A stretch of DNA of 27,566 nt, taken from contig CAZYKR010000019.1 of assembly GCA_964648005.1 (NCBI GenBank), positions 1 to 27,566 on the forward strand, read 5' to 3'. Made by a program: the position numbers and the translations under genes. Origin of the DNA: JAGQTE01 sp964648005. GTDB taxonomy: Bacteria > Actinomycetota > Acidimicrobiia > Acidimicrobiales > Acidimicrobilacustridaceae. Positions 14,027 to 22,575 of this stretch are shown piece by piece. Position 1 is the stretch's first letter; every line of letters starts with the position of its first letter. The notes under the pieces are model-generated. The model was not told the DNA's origin. It was given only the letters and a program-made list of their open reading frames with translations, and did not search any database.

Positions 14027-15175
14027 TCAGGCCGGCGGCGGCGCGTACACGGCGACGTCGATGCCGCCGTTGGTGGTGGTGACGGCAGGCGTCAACCCCA
14101 ACCCGGTGTGCCCGACCAGCGTGGCGTCGGCCGCCACCAGGCCGACCTGCCACCCGGCGAAGCGTTCGCGCACCACGTTGCCGAGCGCGGCGTACAGGTT
14201 GCGCAGGTCCCGCCCGCCACCGTCGACGCGCTTGCCATAGGGCGGGTTCGTCACGATCCAACCGCTCGCAGCGCCCGCCGGTGGCGCCAGCGCGCTGACC
14301 GGGCCCTCTGCCACGTCGAGCAGGTCCGCCACGCCGGCGGCCTCGGCGTTGGCGCGGGTCGCCTCGACCGCGGCCCGGTCACGATCGGACGCCACGATGG
14401 CCACGTCGACGACGCGGCGGTCCCGCTCGGCGGCGGCGAGCTCGCCGGCGACGCTGGCCCAGGTGCCCGGTTCGAACGCCGGCCAGCGCTCGAACGAGTA
14501 CGAGCGCCCGAGCGACGGCGGCAGGCCGGCCACCAGGCGCGCGGCCTCGATCGGGATCGTGCCGGCGCCGCACATCGGATCGACGAGCGCCCCGCTCGCC
14601 GCGCTGCCATCCCAGCCGACGGCGGCGAGCGCGGCGGCGGCCAACGTCTCGCGCAGCGGCGCGGGGCCGGCGGCGACGTGCCAGCCACGGCGGTACAGGG
14701 GCAGGCCCGAGCTGTCGGCGCTGATCGTGAGCTTGTCGCGCGTCACCCGCACCACCAGCAGCTGGGCCTCGAAGTCCGGGTCGTCGGCGGCGGTCACCAG
14801 GTCGGCGTTGAAGGCATCCGCCACCCGTTCGGCGATGGCGGTCGTGTGGTACAGCTTCGACGCCGACGACGACACGCGCAGCCGCATCGGGGCCCCCGGC
14901 CGGACCAGCCCGTCGAGCTCGAGCCGCTCGATGCCCCGCTCCAGCTCGACGAAGGAGCGGGCGGGGAACGAACCGACGCGCACGAGCACGCGCGTCGAGG
15001 TGCGCAGCCAGGCGTTGGCGGCGTAGAGCTGGCGGTGCGAGGCCCGGAAGGTGACGCCGCCGCGGTCGGTGCGCCCGGTGTGGATGCCGAGCGCCTGCAG
15101 CTCCGCCGCCACGAGCGGTGCCAGGCCGGGAGCGCACACGGCGTAGGCGCGCAGGGGAGGTCGTCGAGCTGCCAT
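14027..15175 (-). CDS. THUMP-domain class I SAM-dependent RNA methyltransferase (RlmL/Trm14-like)
   Basis: A 382-residue RNA methyltransferase. The N-terminal part (about 1-170) reads as a ferredoxin-like plus THUMP RNA-binding module (AVCAPGLAPLVAAELQALG, then GGVTFRA). The C-terminal catalytic part has DPMCGAGTIPIEAA, the SAM-binding motif I, ASDRD, and motif IV NPPYGKR (from Asn310), typical of N-methylation of guanine or adenine in rRNA or tRNA. The N-terminal half of E. coli RlmL has the same arrangement, and the archaeal Trm14 enzymes are similar, so the target (23S rRNA guanine or tRNA guanine) remains open. Its ATG is only 26 nt from the ATG of the divergent PLP-enzyme gene. Confidence 0.92.
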   Translation of the reverse strand: MAARRPPLRAYAVCAPGLAPLVAAELQALGIHTGRTDRGGVTFRASHRQLYAANAWLRTSTRVLVRVGSFPARSFVELERGIERLELDGLVRPGAPMRLRVSSSASKLYHTTAIAERVADAFNADLVTAADDPDFEAQLLVVRVTRDKLTISADSSGLPLYRRGWHVAAGPAPLRETLAAAALAAVGWDGSAASGALVDPMCGAGTIPIEAARLVAGLPPSLGRSYSFERWPAFEPGTWASVAGELAAAERDRRVVDVAIVASDRDRAAVEATRANAEAAGVADLLDVAEGPVSALAPPAGAASGWIVTNPPYGKRVDGGGRDLRNLYAALGNVVRERFAGWQVGLVAADATLVGHTGLGLTPAVTTTNGGIDVAVYAPPPA

Positions 15176-15189
15176 CAGGTCGACGTGCC

Positions 15190-15195
15190 TAGCAT
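15190..15195 (+). promoter_or_regulatory. -10 box of probable leaderless promoter (PLP-enzyme gene)
   Basis: TAGCAT ends 6 nt before the ATG at 15202, and no Shine-Dalgarno is possible in the remaining spacer. The gap to the divergent methyltransferase gene is only 26 nt, so any -35 lies at or inside the start of that gene. Confidence 0.55.
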
Positions 15196-15201
15196 GCGCG
15201 G

Positions 15202-16470
15202 ATGTCGCTGCCCGAACACGGACAACCGAAAGACCAGATCCTCGACGCCCTCGAGGCCAAGCGAGCGAACGATGTGCGCTGGCAGGACGGGCGCACGTTC
15301 GGCATGGTCTACGACGGCGGACCCGAGCTGCACGCCGTCCAGGATGCGGTGGCCTCGGCGTTCCTGCACGAGAACGCCCTCAACACCATGGCCTTCCCGA
15401 GCCTCGGGCAGATCCAGGGGGAGGTGGTGCGCGCCGCCGCCGACCTGTGCCACGGCGGTGACGCGGCGGCCGGCTTCATGACGTCGGGCGGCACTGAGTC
15501 GATCCTGATGGCCGTCCTGTCGGCGCGCGAGCGCGGCCGCATCGAGCGGGGCATCGACCGGCCGGAGATGGTCGTCGGCGAGAACGCCCACGCCGCCTTC
15601 CACAAGGCGGCGCACTCGTTCGGCCTCACCTTGCACAAGGTCCCGGTCCGCGAGGACTGGCGGGTCGACACCGACGCCATGGCCGACCGCGTGAACGACA
15701 ACACGGTGCTCGTCGTCGGTTCTGCGCCGGCGTATCCGCAGGGCGTCGTCGACGACATCGAGACCATCGCCGCCATCGGCGCCGACGCCGGTGCCAACGT
15801 GCACACCGACGCCTGCATGGGCGGGTTCATCCTGCCCTTCGCCGAGCAGCTCGGCCACGACGTGCCGCCGTGGGACTTCCGCGTGCCGGGCGTGACGTCG
15901 ATCTCGGCCGACATCCACAAGCTGGGCTACGCGCCGAAGGGTGCGTCGGTGATCCTGCACCGCTCCAAGGAGCTGCGCCGGTACCAGACGTTCGTGTTCG
16001 ACCAGTGGCTCGGCGGCTTCTACGCCTCGCCGAACATGCAGGGCACGCGCTCGGGCCTGCCGATGGCCCTGGCGTGGGCGACGATGTGGCACCTCGGCCT
16101 CGACGGCTACCAGCGCCTCACCGACGTCGCCCTGCGCGCCGCGGCGCAGATGCGCGACGGGGTGCGCGCCATCGACGGCATCGACGTGCTCGGCGACCCG
16201 CAGTTCCACCTGCTGGCCATCGCCGCCGAACCCCCGGCGTCCAGTGGCGCCGCGGGCGTCGACATCTTCGCCGTCGGCGACGCCATGGCGGCGCGCGGCT
16301 GGTTCCACGATCGCCAGGCGCCGCCGGACTCGTTGCACGCCACCGTCTCGGCCGGCAACGCTCCCGTCATCGACGCCTACCTGGCCGACCTCGCCGAGGT
16401 CGTGGCCGAGGCACGCGCCACCGCCGCCGCCACCGAGGACCGCTCCACCAACTACGCCACCCTCGAGTAA
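15202..16470 (+). CDS. PLP-dependent decarboxylase / sphingosine-1-phosphate lyase-like enzyme
   Basis: A 422-residue fold-type I pyridoxal-phosphate enzyme. It has the phosphate-binding TSGGTESILMA, the cofactor-stacking/aspartate segment HTDACMGGF, and the Schiff-base Lys in ADIHKLGYAPKG (Lys240). The DxHK..GyapKG arrangement is typical of the sphingosine-1-phosphate lyase and group II decarboxylase branch. Bacterial members without membrane segments cleave phosphorylated amino alcohols or decarboxylate amino acids; the true substrate cannot be told from sequence. It is likely transcribed from a leaderless promoter, and a hairpin follows its TAA stop. Confidence 0.9.
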   Translation: MSLPEHGQPKDQILDALEAKRANDVRWQDGRTFGMVYDGGPELHAVQDAVASAFLHENALNTMAFPSLGQIQGEVVRAAADLCHGGDAAAGFMTSGGTESILMAVLSARERGRIERGIDRPEMVVGENAHAAFHKAAHSFGLTLHKVPVREDWRVDTDAMADRVNDNTVLVVGSAPAYPQGVVDDIETIAAIGADAGANVHTDACMGGFILPFAEQLGHDVPPWDFRVPGVTSISADIHKLGYAPKGASVILHRSKELRRYQTFVFDQWLGGFYASPNMQGTRSGLPMALAWATMWHLGLDGYQRLTDVALRAAAQMRDGVRAIDGIDVLGDPQFHLLAIAAEPPASSGAAGVDIFAVGDAMAARGWFHDRQAPPDSLHATVSAGNAPVIDAYLADLAEVVAEARATAAATEDRSTNYATLE

Positions 16471-16480
16471 GCCCTTCCAC

Positions 16481-16500
16481 CACTCGGCGTCCGCTGAGTG
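16481..16500 (+). terminator. Stem-loop after the PLP-enzyme gene
   Basis: CACTCGGC (16481-16488) pairs with GCTGAGTG (16493-16500), an 8-bp stem with one G-U pair and a 4-nt loop, 10 nt after the stop, followed by the T-containing TTCGGTTCGG. The best rho-independent-like candidate on a single gene in the window. Confidence 0.55.
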
Positions 16501-16580
16501 TTCGGTTCGGCACCTCTTCGGGGCGGAGCCGCGCACTCGACGGTTCGCGGGGTCCGCCGGCTGTGGCAGCCTGTGGCGCC

Positions 16581-16973
16581 ATGGACGCGAACCAGGCCAC
16601 CGCCATCGTCGACGAGTTCATCCGCCTCGTGGTCAGCAAGGACCTCGACGGCGCCTGCGAGCTCGTCACCGACGACTGCGAGTACGACAACGTGCCGATG
16701 GGCAAGAACATCGGGCCCGAGGGCATCAAGGCATTCCTGGCGCCGATGGTCGAGAGCCTCGACGAGGTGCAGTTCGTCGTGCACCGCCAGACCGCCACCG
16801 GCAACGTCGTGATGAACGAGCGCACCGACCGGTTCCGCACCGGCGACACGTGGATGGACCTGCCGGTCTGCGGTGTCTTCGAGCTCACCGACGACGGCAA
16901 GATCTCGCTGTGGCGCGACTACTTCGACCTGCCGACGATGATGGACCAGATCGCGGCGCTCGGCGGCGGCTGA
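16581..16973 (+). CDS. Limonene-1,2-epoxide hydrolase-like protein (SnoaL/NTF2 fold)
   Basis: A 130-residue single-domain protein. The limonene-epoxide hydrolase active-site pattern is present: Tyr35 and Asn37 in EYDNVP, Arg81 and Asp83 in NERTDRF, and Asp113 in WRDYFD, giving the Asp-Arg-Asp triad and the Tyr/Asn pair that hold the nucleophilic water. Enzymes of this type open terpene or other lipophilic epoxides to diols; mycobacterial EphG-type relatives act on sterol epoxides. The ATG at 16581 has no Shine-Dalgarno and no clear TANNNT box; a CTGTGGC repeat precedes it. It ends 7 nt before the alkanesulfonate monooxygenase gene, so the two are probably one operon. Confidence 0.88.
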   Translation: MDANQATAIVDEFIRLVVSKDLDGACELVTDDCEYDNVPMGKNIGPEGIKAFLAPMVESLDEVQFVVHRQTATGNVVMNERTDRFRTGDTWMDLPVCGVFELTDDGKISLWRDYFDLPTMMDQIAALGGG

Positions 16974-16980
16974 GGCATCG

Positions 16981-18087
16981 ATGAAGATCCACTGGTTCCT
17001 GCCCACCGGTGGCGACAGCCGTGACGTGCTGCCCACGGGCCCCGTCCCGCACCACCGATCGCCGACGCCGGACTACCTGGCGCAGGTGGCGCGCGCGGCG
17101 GACCGCCTCGGGTACGAGGCGCTGCTCACGCCGTGCGGCACCCAGTGCGAGGACGCCTGGCTGGCGACGGCCTCGCTCATCCCGCTGACCGAACGGGTCA
17201 AGTTCCTCGTGGCGTTCCGTCCGGGGTTGCTCTCGCCGACCCTCGCCGCCCAGATGGCCAGCACCTACCAGCGCATGTCGGGCGGCCGGCTGCTCATCAA
17301 CATCGTCACCGGCGCCGAGGCGCACGAGCTGGCCCGCTTCGGGGACCACCTCGACAAGGACACGCGTTACGCCCGCACCGGGGAGTTCCTGCGGGTCATG
17401 AAGGGTGCCTGGAGCGACGAGCCGTTCACCTGGGCGGGGGAGCACTACGACGTCGTCGAGGCCACCACCCGCGCCGTGCCCGACCCCGTGCCCGAGATCT
17501 ACTTCGGCGGCGCGTCCCCCGCCGCCGAGGCCGTCGCCGCCGAGCACGTCGACGTCTACCTGACCTGGGGCGAGCCGCCCGACGCCGTGGCCGAGCGGCT
17601 GGACCGGATGCGCACCAAGGCCGCCGAGCACGGACGGTCGCTGCGCTTCGGCATCCGCTTCCACGTCATCGCCCGTGACACCGCCGACGCCGCCTGGGCC
17701 GAGGCCGACCGCCTGCTGGCCGGCATGTCCGCCGAGGCCATCGCTGCGGCGCAGGCCGACTTCGCCGCCACCCAGTCCGAGGGGCAGCGGCGCATGGCCG
17801 AGCTGCACGGCGGCGACCCGTCGCGCCTCGAGATCCACCCCAACGTGTGGGCCGGCATCGGGCTGGTGCGCGGCGGCGCCGGCACCGCCATCGTCGGCAG
17901 CTTCACCGAGGTCGCCGACCGCATCGCCGAGTACCACGCGCTCGGTCTCGACGAGTTCATCCTGTCGGGGTACCCGCACCTCGAGGAGGCGTACTGGTTC
18001 GGCGAGGGCGTGTTGCCGATCCTGCGCGACCGCGGCCTCGTCGACGTGCCCGGCCCCGCGACGGACGTCATCTCCACCTTCCGCTGA
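16981..18087 (+). CDS. ssuD: FMNH2-dependent alkanesulfonate monooxygenase (SsuD-like, LLM family)
   Basis: A 368-residue bacterial-luciferase-like TIM-barrel monooxygenase. The residues known as important in E. coli SsuD fall at the same numbers here: Arg226 and His228 in GIRFHVI, Arg297 in LVRGG and Tyr331 in SGYPHLEEAY; the Cys54 position is Cys56 in CEDAW. Such agreement with a characterized enzyme makes SsuD function likely: oxygen-dependent release of sulfite from C2-C10 alkanesulfonates, using reduced flavin from a separate reductase. Neither the SsuE reductase nor the SsuABC transporter is in the window, so another flavin reductase must serve it. It follows the epoxide-hydrolase-like gene by 7 nt. 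The symbol rests on the residue match. Confidence 0.92.
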   Translation: MKIHWFLPTGGDSRDVLPTGPVPHHRSPTPDYLAQVARAADRLGYEALLTPCGTQCEDAWLATASLIPLTERVKFLVAFRPGLLSPTLAAQMASTYQRMSGGRLLINIVTGAEAHELARFGDHLDKDTRYARTGEFLRVMKGAWSDEPFTWAGEHYDVVEATTRAVPDPVPEIYFGGASPAAEAVAAEHVDVYLTWGEPPDAVAERLDRMRTKAAEHGRSLRFGIRFHVIARDTADAAWAEADRLLAGMSAEAIAAAQADFAATQSEGQRRMAELHGGDPSRLEIHPNVWAGIGLVRGGAGTAIVGSFTEVADRIAEYHALGLDEFILSGYPHLEEAYWFGEGVLPILRDRGLVDVPGPATDVISTFR

Positions 18088-18101
18088 GCGGCACCCCCGC
18101 T
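18087..18101 (+). terminator. weak stem-loop after ssuD-like gene
   Basis: AGCGG (18087-18091) pairs with CCGCT (18097-18101) around a 5-nt loop directly at the stop codon. Five base pairs is marginal, and an alternative pairing with the preceding CCGCT exists. Confidence 0.25.
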
Positions 18102-18134
18102 GACGAGTGCCACCGCGACCGCGGTCGGCCACGC

Positions 18135-18140
18135 CACAAT
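18135..18140 (+). promoter_or_regulatory. possible -10 box for the acyltransferase gene
   Basis: CACAAT ends 6 nt before the GTG at 18147. A 12-bp palindrome CGACCGCGGTCG (18116-18127) lies just upstream, at the usual -35 region, and could be an operator or chance. Confidence 0.35.
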
Positions 18141-18146
18141 GGCGAG

Positions 18147-20165
18147 GTGCGATCCCCCGCCGCCGCTTCTTCGCGCGCCGACACGCCCCATGGGCGCGAC
18201 CTCGATCCGGGCGGGCGCGCCTGGCAGGGGGCCCAGCCGGGGCGCCTGCACTACGTGCCCGGGCTCGACGGCCTGCGGGCGATCGCCGTCATGGCGGTGC
18301 TGCTGTACCACGCCAACCTGACCGGGCTCTTCGGCGACGAGGGCATCGCCTTCCCCGGCGGGTTCCTGGGCGTCGAGGTGTTCTTCGTCGTCTCCGGCTA
18401 CCTCATCACGGCCTTGCTGCTCAGCGAGTGGCGCGACGCGTCGAGGATCGCGCTGGGCAACTTCTGGCTGCGACGGGCCCGGCGCCTGCTGCCGGCGCTG
18501 TTCCTGCTGCTGGCGGCGGTGATGGTGCTGTCGCTGCTGTTCTACCCGGACGAGGTGGCGAGCCTGCGCGGCGACGTGCTCTCGGCGCTCGGCTACGTCA
18601 CGAACTGGAACTTCATCCTCGCCGACAAGTCCTACTTCGAGCAGATCGGCCGACCGTCGATGGTGACCCACCTGTGGTCGCTGGCGGTCGAGGAGCAGTT
18701 CTATCTGATCTGGCCGCTGGTGTTCGCCTTCGGCATGAAGCGCCTCGGGGCGCGGCGCTTCGGCATGGTGGTCATCGCCGGCGCCGCGCTCAGCGCCCTG
18801 TGGATGTTCATCCTGTTCGACCCGGATGCGGACCCCTCGCGGGTGTTCATGGGCACCGACACCCGCGCCTCGGCTCTGCTGATCGGGTGCGCCCTCGCCT
18901 TCGTGTGGCCGCAGTGGCGCCTGCGTGCCGAGGTCCGTACCGGAGCCCGCGTGCTGCTCGACGTCGCTGGCGTGGCGGCGCTGGCCGGTCTGGTCTGGAT
19001 GTTCTGGAGCGTCGGCGAGTTCGACACGTGGCTGTACCCGTTCGGGTTCCTGGCCTGCTCGGTGCTCTCGGCGGTCGCCATCGCCACGGTCGTGCACCCG
19101 GCGTCGCGCCTGGGTCCCGCGCTCGGCAACCGCCCGATGCGCTGGGTCGGCGTGCGCTCCTACGGCATCTACCTCTGGCACTGGCCGATCTTCATGATCA
19201 CCCGCCCCGGCATCGACGTGCAGTTCGAGGGCCTGCCCCTGTTCGCCTTCCGGTTCGGGCTCACCTTCGCCATCGCCGCCCTGTCGTACCGCTACGTCGA
19301 GGAGCCGATCCGTCGCGGCGCCATCGGGCGGGCCATTGCCCAGTACCGGTCATCGTCGGGCCAGACCCGCCAGCAGGCCCAGTTCCGGCTGCTCGGCGGC
19401 TCGGCCGTGCTGCTGGCGTTCGTCGGCGTGATCTCGGTGTCGGCGATCAACGCCGAGCAGAAGGACTTCAGCTACCTGCTGAACGCCACGCCGGGCGACA
19501 CCCAGCCGACCGACGTCGGCGCCGACGAGTTCGCCGCCTACCTGGGCACCCCCGGCACGACGCCGTCCACCGACACGACCATCACTCCGGAGTCGACCAC
19601 GACCGCGCCGGCGCCGGGCACCACGGTCCCGGGGGTCACCACCGTGCCCGCCCCACCGCCGCCGACGCCGCCGACCGTGCCCCTCACCCAACGCAAGGTG
19701 GTGTTCCTCGGCGACTCGGTCATGTTGGGTGCCAAGAACACGCAGGCGATCAGCAGCTTGTTCGGCAACGCGCCGGTCGACGCCCAGCAGAACCGTCAGG
19801 TGGCCCAGGGCATCGACGTGCTGCGGACGTGGTCGAGCGCCGGGTGGCTCCAGGGCGTCGACGCCGTCGTCGTGCACCTCGGCACGAACGGCACGTTCAC
19901 CGACGCCCAGTTCGATCAGATCATGACGATCCTGGCGGGCGTGCCCAAGGTCGTGTTCGTCAACGACAAGGTGCCGCAGCGGTCGTGGGAGGGCACGAAC
20001 AACCAGGTGATCGCCGCCGGCGTGGCGCGCTATCCCGGCCGGGCCGTGCTCGTCGACTGGTACAGCGCCGCGGCGAACCGGCCGGAGCTGTTCTACGACG
20101 ACGGCACCCACCTCAAGCCCGACGGCGCCGCCTTCTACGCCCAGCTCATCGCGTCGGCGCTGTGA
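18147..20165 (+). CDS. Acyltransferase-3 / SGNH-domain O-acyltransferase (OafA/YrhL-like)
   Basis: A 672-residue integral membrane protein. After about 35 cytosolic residues comes the acyltransferase-3 domain with about ten hydrophobic segments: PGLDGLRAIAVMAVLLYH with the catalytic His55, FLGVEVFFVVSGYLIT, FWLRRARRLLPAL, HLWSLAVEEQFYLIWP and SYGIYLWHWP. A Thr/Pro-rich linker (about 465-510) leads to an extracytoplasmic SGNH domain with FLGDSVM (about 519-525), HLGTNG and DDGTHLKPDG (Asp/His of the triad). Such two-domain proteins move acyl groups across the membrane and onto cell-surface polysaccharides, peptidoglycan or glycolipids. The GTG at 18147 is used because the ORF extending upstream runs through the SsuD gene; no Shine-Dalgarno is visible. 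Its stop is 4 nt from that of the convergent CocE-like gene. Confidence 0.93.
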   Translation: MRSPAAASSRADTPHGRDLDPGGRAWQGAQPGRLHYVPGLDGLRAIAVMAVLLYHANLTGLFGDEGIAFPGGFLGVEVFFVVSGYLITALLLSEWRDASRIALGNFWLRRARRLLPALFLLLAAVMVLSLLFYPDEVASLRGDVLSALGYVTNWNFILADKSYFEQIGRPSMVTHLWSLAVEEQFYLIWPLVFAFGMKRLGARRFGMVVIAGAALSALWMFILFDPDADPSRVFMGTDTRASALLIGCALAFVWPQWRLRAEVRTGARVLLDVAGVAALAGLVWMFWSVGEFDTWLYPFGFLACSVLSAVAIATVVHPASRLGPALGNRPMRWVGVRSYGIYLWHWPIFMITRPGIDVQFEGLPLFAFRFGLTFAIAALSYRYVEEPIRRGAIGRAIAQYRSSSGQTRQQAQFRLLGGSAVLLAFVGVISVSAINAEQKDFSYLLNATPGDTQPTDVGADEFAAYLGTPGTTPSTDTTITPESTTTAPAPGTTVPGVTTVPAPPPPTPPTVPLTQRKVVFLGDSVMLGAKNTQAISSLFGNAPVDAQQNRQVAQGIDVLRTWSSAGWLQGVDAVVVHLGTNGTFTDAQFDQIMTILAGVPKVVFVNDKVPQRSWEGTNNQVIAAGVARYPGRAVLVDWYSAAANRPELFYDDGTHLKPDGAAFYAQLIASAL

Positions 20166-20169
20166 GCGG

Positions 20170-22575
20170 TCATCCCGCGGCGTTGGTGAGCGGCACGTAC
20201 GGTCGGCACGGCTGACCGCGCAGCGCGCCGCACGGCGGCCGCTCGGCGGGGATGCCGAGCTCCTCCACCGTCACACCGGGCAGCACCGGCAGCACCAGTC
20301 GAGACGGCGTGGCGCCGCCCCGGCCGACGCGGTACGTGGCGTCGGGGTTGCCGTAGTCGGGGTTCTCGAACAGCCACAGCGGTAGGTCGCCACCGGGGTT
20401 GTTCACCTGCACCCGCAGGCGTGAGCCGGGGCGCAGGACGTGGGCCGCCGGGAAGATGGGGACCACCACCTCGGTCAGCTCGTCGGCGGGGAGCTCCTGG
20501 TAGTCGGCGGCGGCGAACGTCTCCTGGATCGAGAACTCGTCGGAGCGCTCCGCGTCGACCTTGCGGTGCCCGGCGCGCAGGATGCCGTTCTGGATGCGCA
20601 CCTCGTTGCCGTCGGGCGTGATCTCGCTGAGGACGACCTCGATGTCGGCGTCGGGCGCATCGGCACCGAAGTACAGATCGAGGTGCCCGGGCCCGGCGAT
20701 CACGGTGTCGGACTCGATCGGAGCCGACACGTACGACAGGCCGGTGCCGTCGGCGGTGGGCTGCCACTCGATGGGGATCTGCGGCTCGATGAAGTCGTAG
20801 GCGCCCACCGTGGTGTAGCCGACGAGGCCGATCTCGGGGTCGTAGCGGTAGGTGTCGACGCCCTCGGCGCTCGGCGCGGTGGGCTCGAGTGTGCCGTCGG
20901 GGCCGAGGAACAGCTCCCACGGCTCGACGTCGGGCGGCGGCCAGCTGTCGAAGCCGGCTTCGAAGACGGGCACCGGCGCGCCCGGCACGTCGGCACGTCC
21001 GGCGCCCCACTCGAAGAGCACCCGCACGGTCGGGTCCGCCTCCCACCGGGCGAGCGCCTCGTCGTACTGATCCTCCGACAGGTCGGCGAAGCGATCCTCG
21101 CGCAGCGTCAGGTTGGGCACCTTGAAGTTCTTCTCGAACTCGGCGACGGCGCCGGCGCGCACGATGTCGGGCAGGCGCGGCACCTCCTGGGCCACGTACA
21201 GCGACAAGAAGTCGTACCACCAGCTCAGGTTGTACGGCGCGTAGCCGTCGGGATGGTGCCCGTTGAACAGCACGAACTTCTCGTCGTCGGTCCCGGTGAA
21301 GTTGCCGAGCATCGTGGCGAAGCGGGGGCCGGTCTGCTCGTCCTGGAAGGCGCCGGTGAGGTAGACGGGCACCTCGATGTCGCTCACGAGCCGCGACAGG
21401 TCGCGGCCGTCGGCATCGCCGGGCCGGAACTCGAGCATGCGCGTGAAGGCCTCGAAGTCGATGTTCTGGCTGCGCAGCTGCTGGTTGGACTCGCAGATCG
21501 AGTCGCCGGCGTCGATGCGCTCGTCGGTCCAGGACATGCCTCCGGGCGCGGCGGAGCGGTCGCGCTGCTCGAGCCACTGCTTGGTGAACCCGGCGTTGTA
21601 GATGCCGCCCGACCAGGCCATCTTCCACGGGTCCTCGATGACCGACAGGGGAGCGATGGCGGCCAGGCTCGGCGGCTTGGTGGACGCCACGAACAGCTGG
21701 GTGATGCCCGAGTACGACAGGCCGATCATGCCGACCTTGTTGTGCTTGACCCACGGCTGGCGGGCGACGATCTCCACGACGTCGTAGCCGTCGGCCTGCT
21801 GGGCAGGGTTGAAGACGTCGAACACGCCGCCGGAGCAGCCGACGCCACGCATGTCGACGCCGACCGTGGCGAAGCCGAACGCCGTGGCGATCATGCTGCC
21901 CGGCTGGGGCGAGTCCGGGTCGGCGGCGCCGTAGCCGTTGTACTCGATGACGGTGGGGTAGGGGCCGGGGCCGTAGAGCGTCTGGTCGGGCAGGCGCACC
22001 ATGGCCGAGAGCTTCGTGCCGTCGCGCATCGTGAGGTAGTTGAAGCCCTCCTCGAGCGAGGAGCCCTCGGCGACGCCGCCGAGCACGGTCATCTGGGCAC
22101 CGGTCATCGTCTGGCCGTCGTAGAGCGACGGGTCCGGGTGATCGTCGCGTGCCGGCACCCGGAACGGATCGCTGGTGGCGCCGTCGCTGTCGTCGCGCAG
22201 CGAGTAGGTCCCTGGCTGGAGCGCCTCGCCGTTGACCGTCGGCGGCACACCACCGCCGGTCTCGAGCGTCATGTGCTCGGCCGGGACGTAGGCGAACACC
22301 ACCTGGCCGCGCTCGTCTGCCGAGAGGGTGAGCAGGTCGTCGCCCGCCTCGCCCACGAGCGTCAGCCGAGCACCGGGCTCGGCGTCGGTCACGGTCACGA
22401 GCTGCACGCCGGGCGTGACGGTGAAGGCGTGGGTGACGATCGACCCGCTCGGGGCGCCGGTCGTCGCCGCGCCGCCGTCGGCCGGAGCAGCGGACTCGCC
22501 GGGCGGGTCCGAGGTGCAGGCGCTGACGACCAGCGATGCGGCCGCGACGCCGCCGAGCAGTGTTCTGATGCGCAC
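20170..22575 (-). CDS. CocE/NonD-family hydrolase (X-Pro dipeptidyl-peptidase-like), lipoprotein
   Basis: An 801-residue secreted serine hydrolase. The N terminus is a lipoprotein signal with lipobox VSAC (Cys20), followed by a Ser/Ala/Gly-rich spacer and an N-terminal beta-rich region of about 160 residues. The alpha/beta-hydrolase core has VDMRGVGCSGG, the nucleophile GLSYSG (Ser287), YLTGAFQDEQTG and FNGHHPDGY (catalytic His). The C-terminal jelly roll ends with FPAAHVLRPGSRLRVQVNNPGGDLP, typical of PepX/CocE. The family includes cocaine esterase, glutaryl acylases and X-Pro aminopeptidases; the substrate is open. I placed the start at the GTG at 22575, where the lipoprotein signal begins and a G-rich GAGGGGG precedes, rather than at the upstream end of the frame (22764), which lies in the divergent regulator gene. 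It is longer than CocE itself because of the extra N-terminal domain. Confidence 0.92.
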   Translation of the reverse strand: MRIRTLLGGVAAASLVVSACTSDPPGESAAPADGGAATTGAPSGSIVTHAFTVTPGVQLVTVTDAEPGARLTLVGEAGDDLLTLSADERGQVVFAYVPAEHMTLETGGGVPPTVNGEALQPGTYSLRDDSDGATSDPFRVPARDDHPDPSLYDGQTMTGAQMTVLGGVAEGSSLEEGFNYLTMRDGTKLSAMVRLPDQTLYGPGPYPTVIEYNGYGAADPDSPQPGSMIATAFGFATVGVDMRGVGCSGGVFDVFNPAQQADGYDVVEIVARQPWVKHNKVGMIGLSYSGITQLFVASTKPPSLAAIAPLSVIEDPWKMAWSGGIYNAGFTKQWLEQRDRSAAPGGMSWTDERIDAGDSICESNQQLRSQNIDFEAFTRMLEFRPGDADGRDLSRLVSDIEVPVYLTGAFQDEQTGPRFATMLGNFTGTDDEKFVLFNGHHPDGYAPYNLSWWYDFLSLYVAQEVPRLPDIVRAGAVAEFEKNFKVPNLTLREDRFADLSEDQYDEALARWEADPTVRVLFEWGAGRADVPGAPVPVFEAGFDSWPPPDVEPWELFLGPDGTLEPTAPSAEGVDTYRYDPEIGLVGYTTVGAYDFIEPQIPIEWQPTADGTGLSYVSAPIESDTVIAGPGHLDLYFGADAPDADIEVVLSEITPDGNEVRIQNGILRAGHRKVDAERSDEFSIQETFAAADYQELPADELTEVVVPIFPAAHVLRPGSRLRVQVNNPGGDLPLWLFENPDYGNPDATYRVGRGGATPSRLVLPVLPGVTVEELGIPAERPPCGALRGQPCRPYVPLTNAAG

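Noticed and set aside
17556..19181. 541-residue minus-strand frame across the ssuD/acyltransferase junction
   Set aside because: Antisense to two motif-rich genes, low-complexity Arg/His/Glu/Gln content, no family match.
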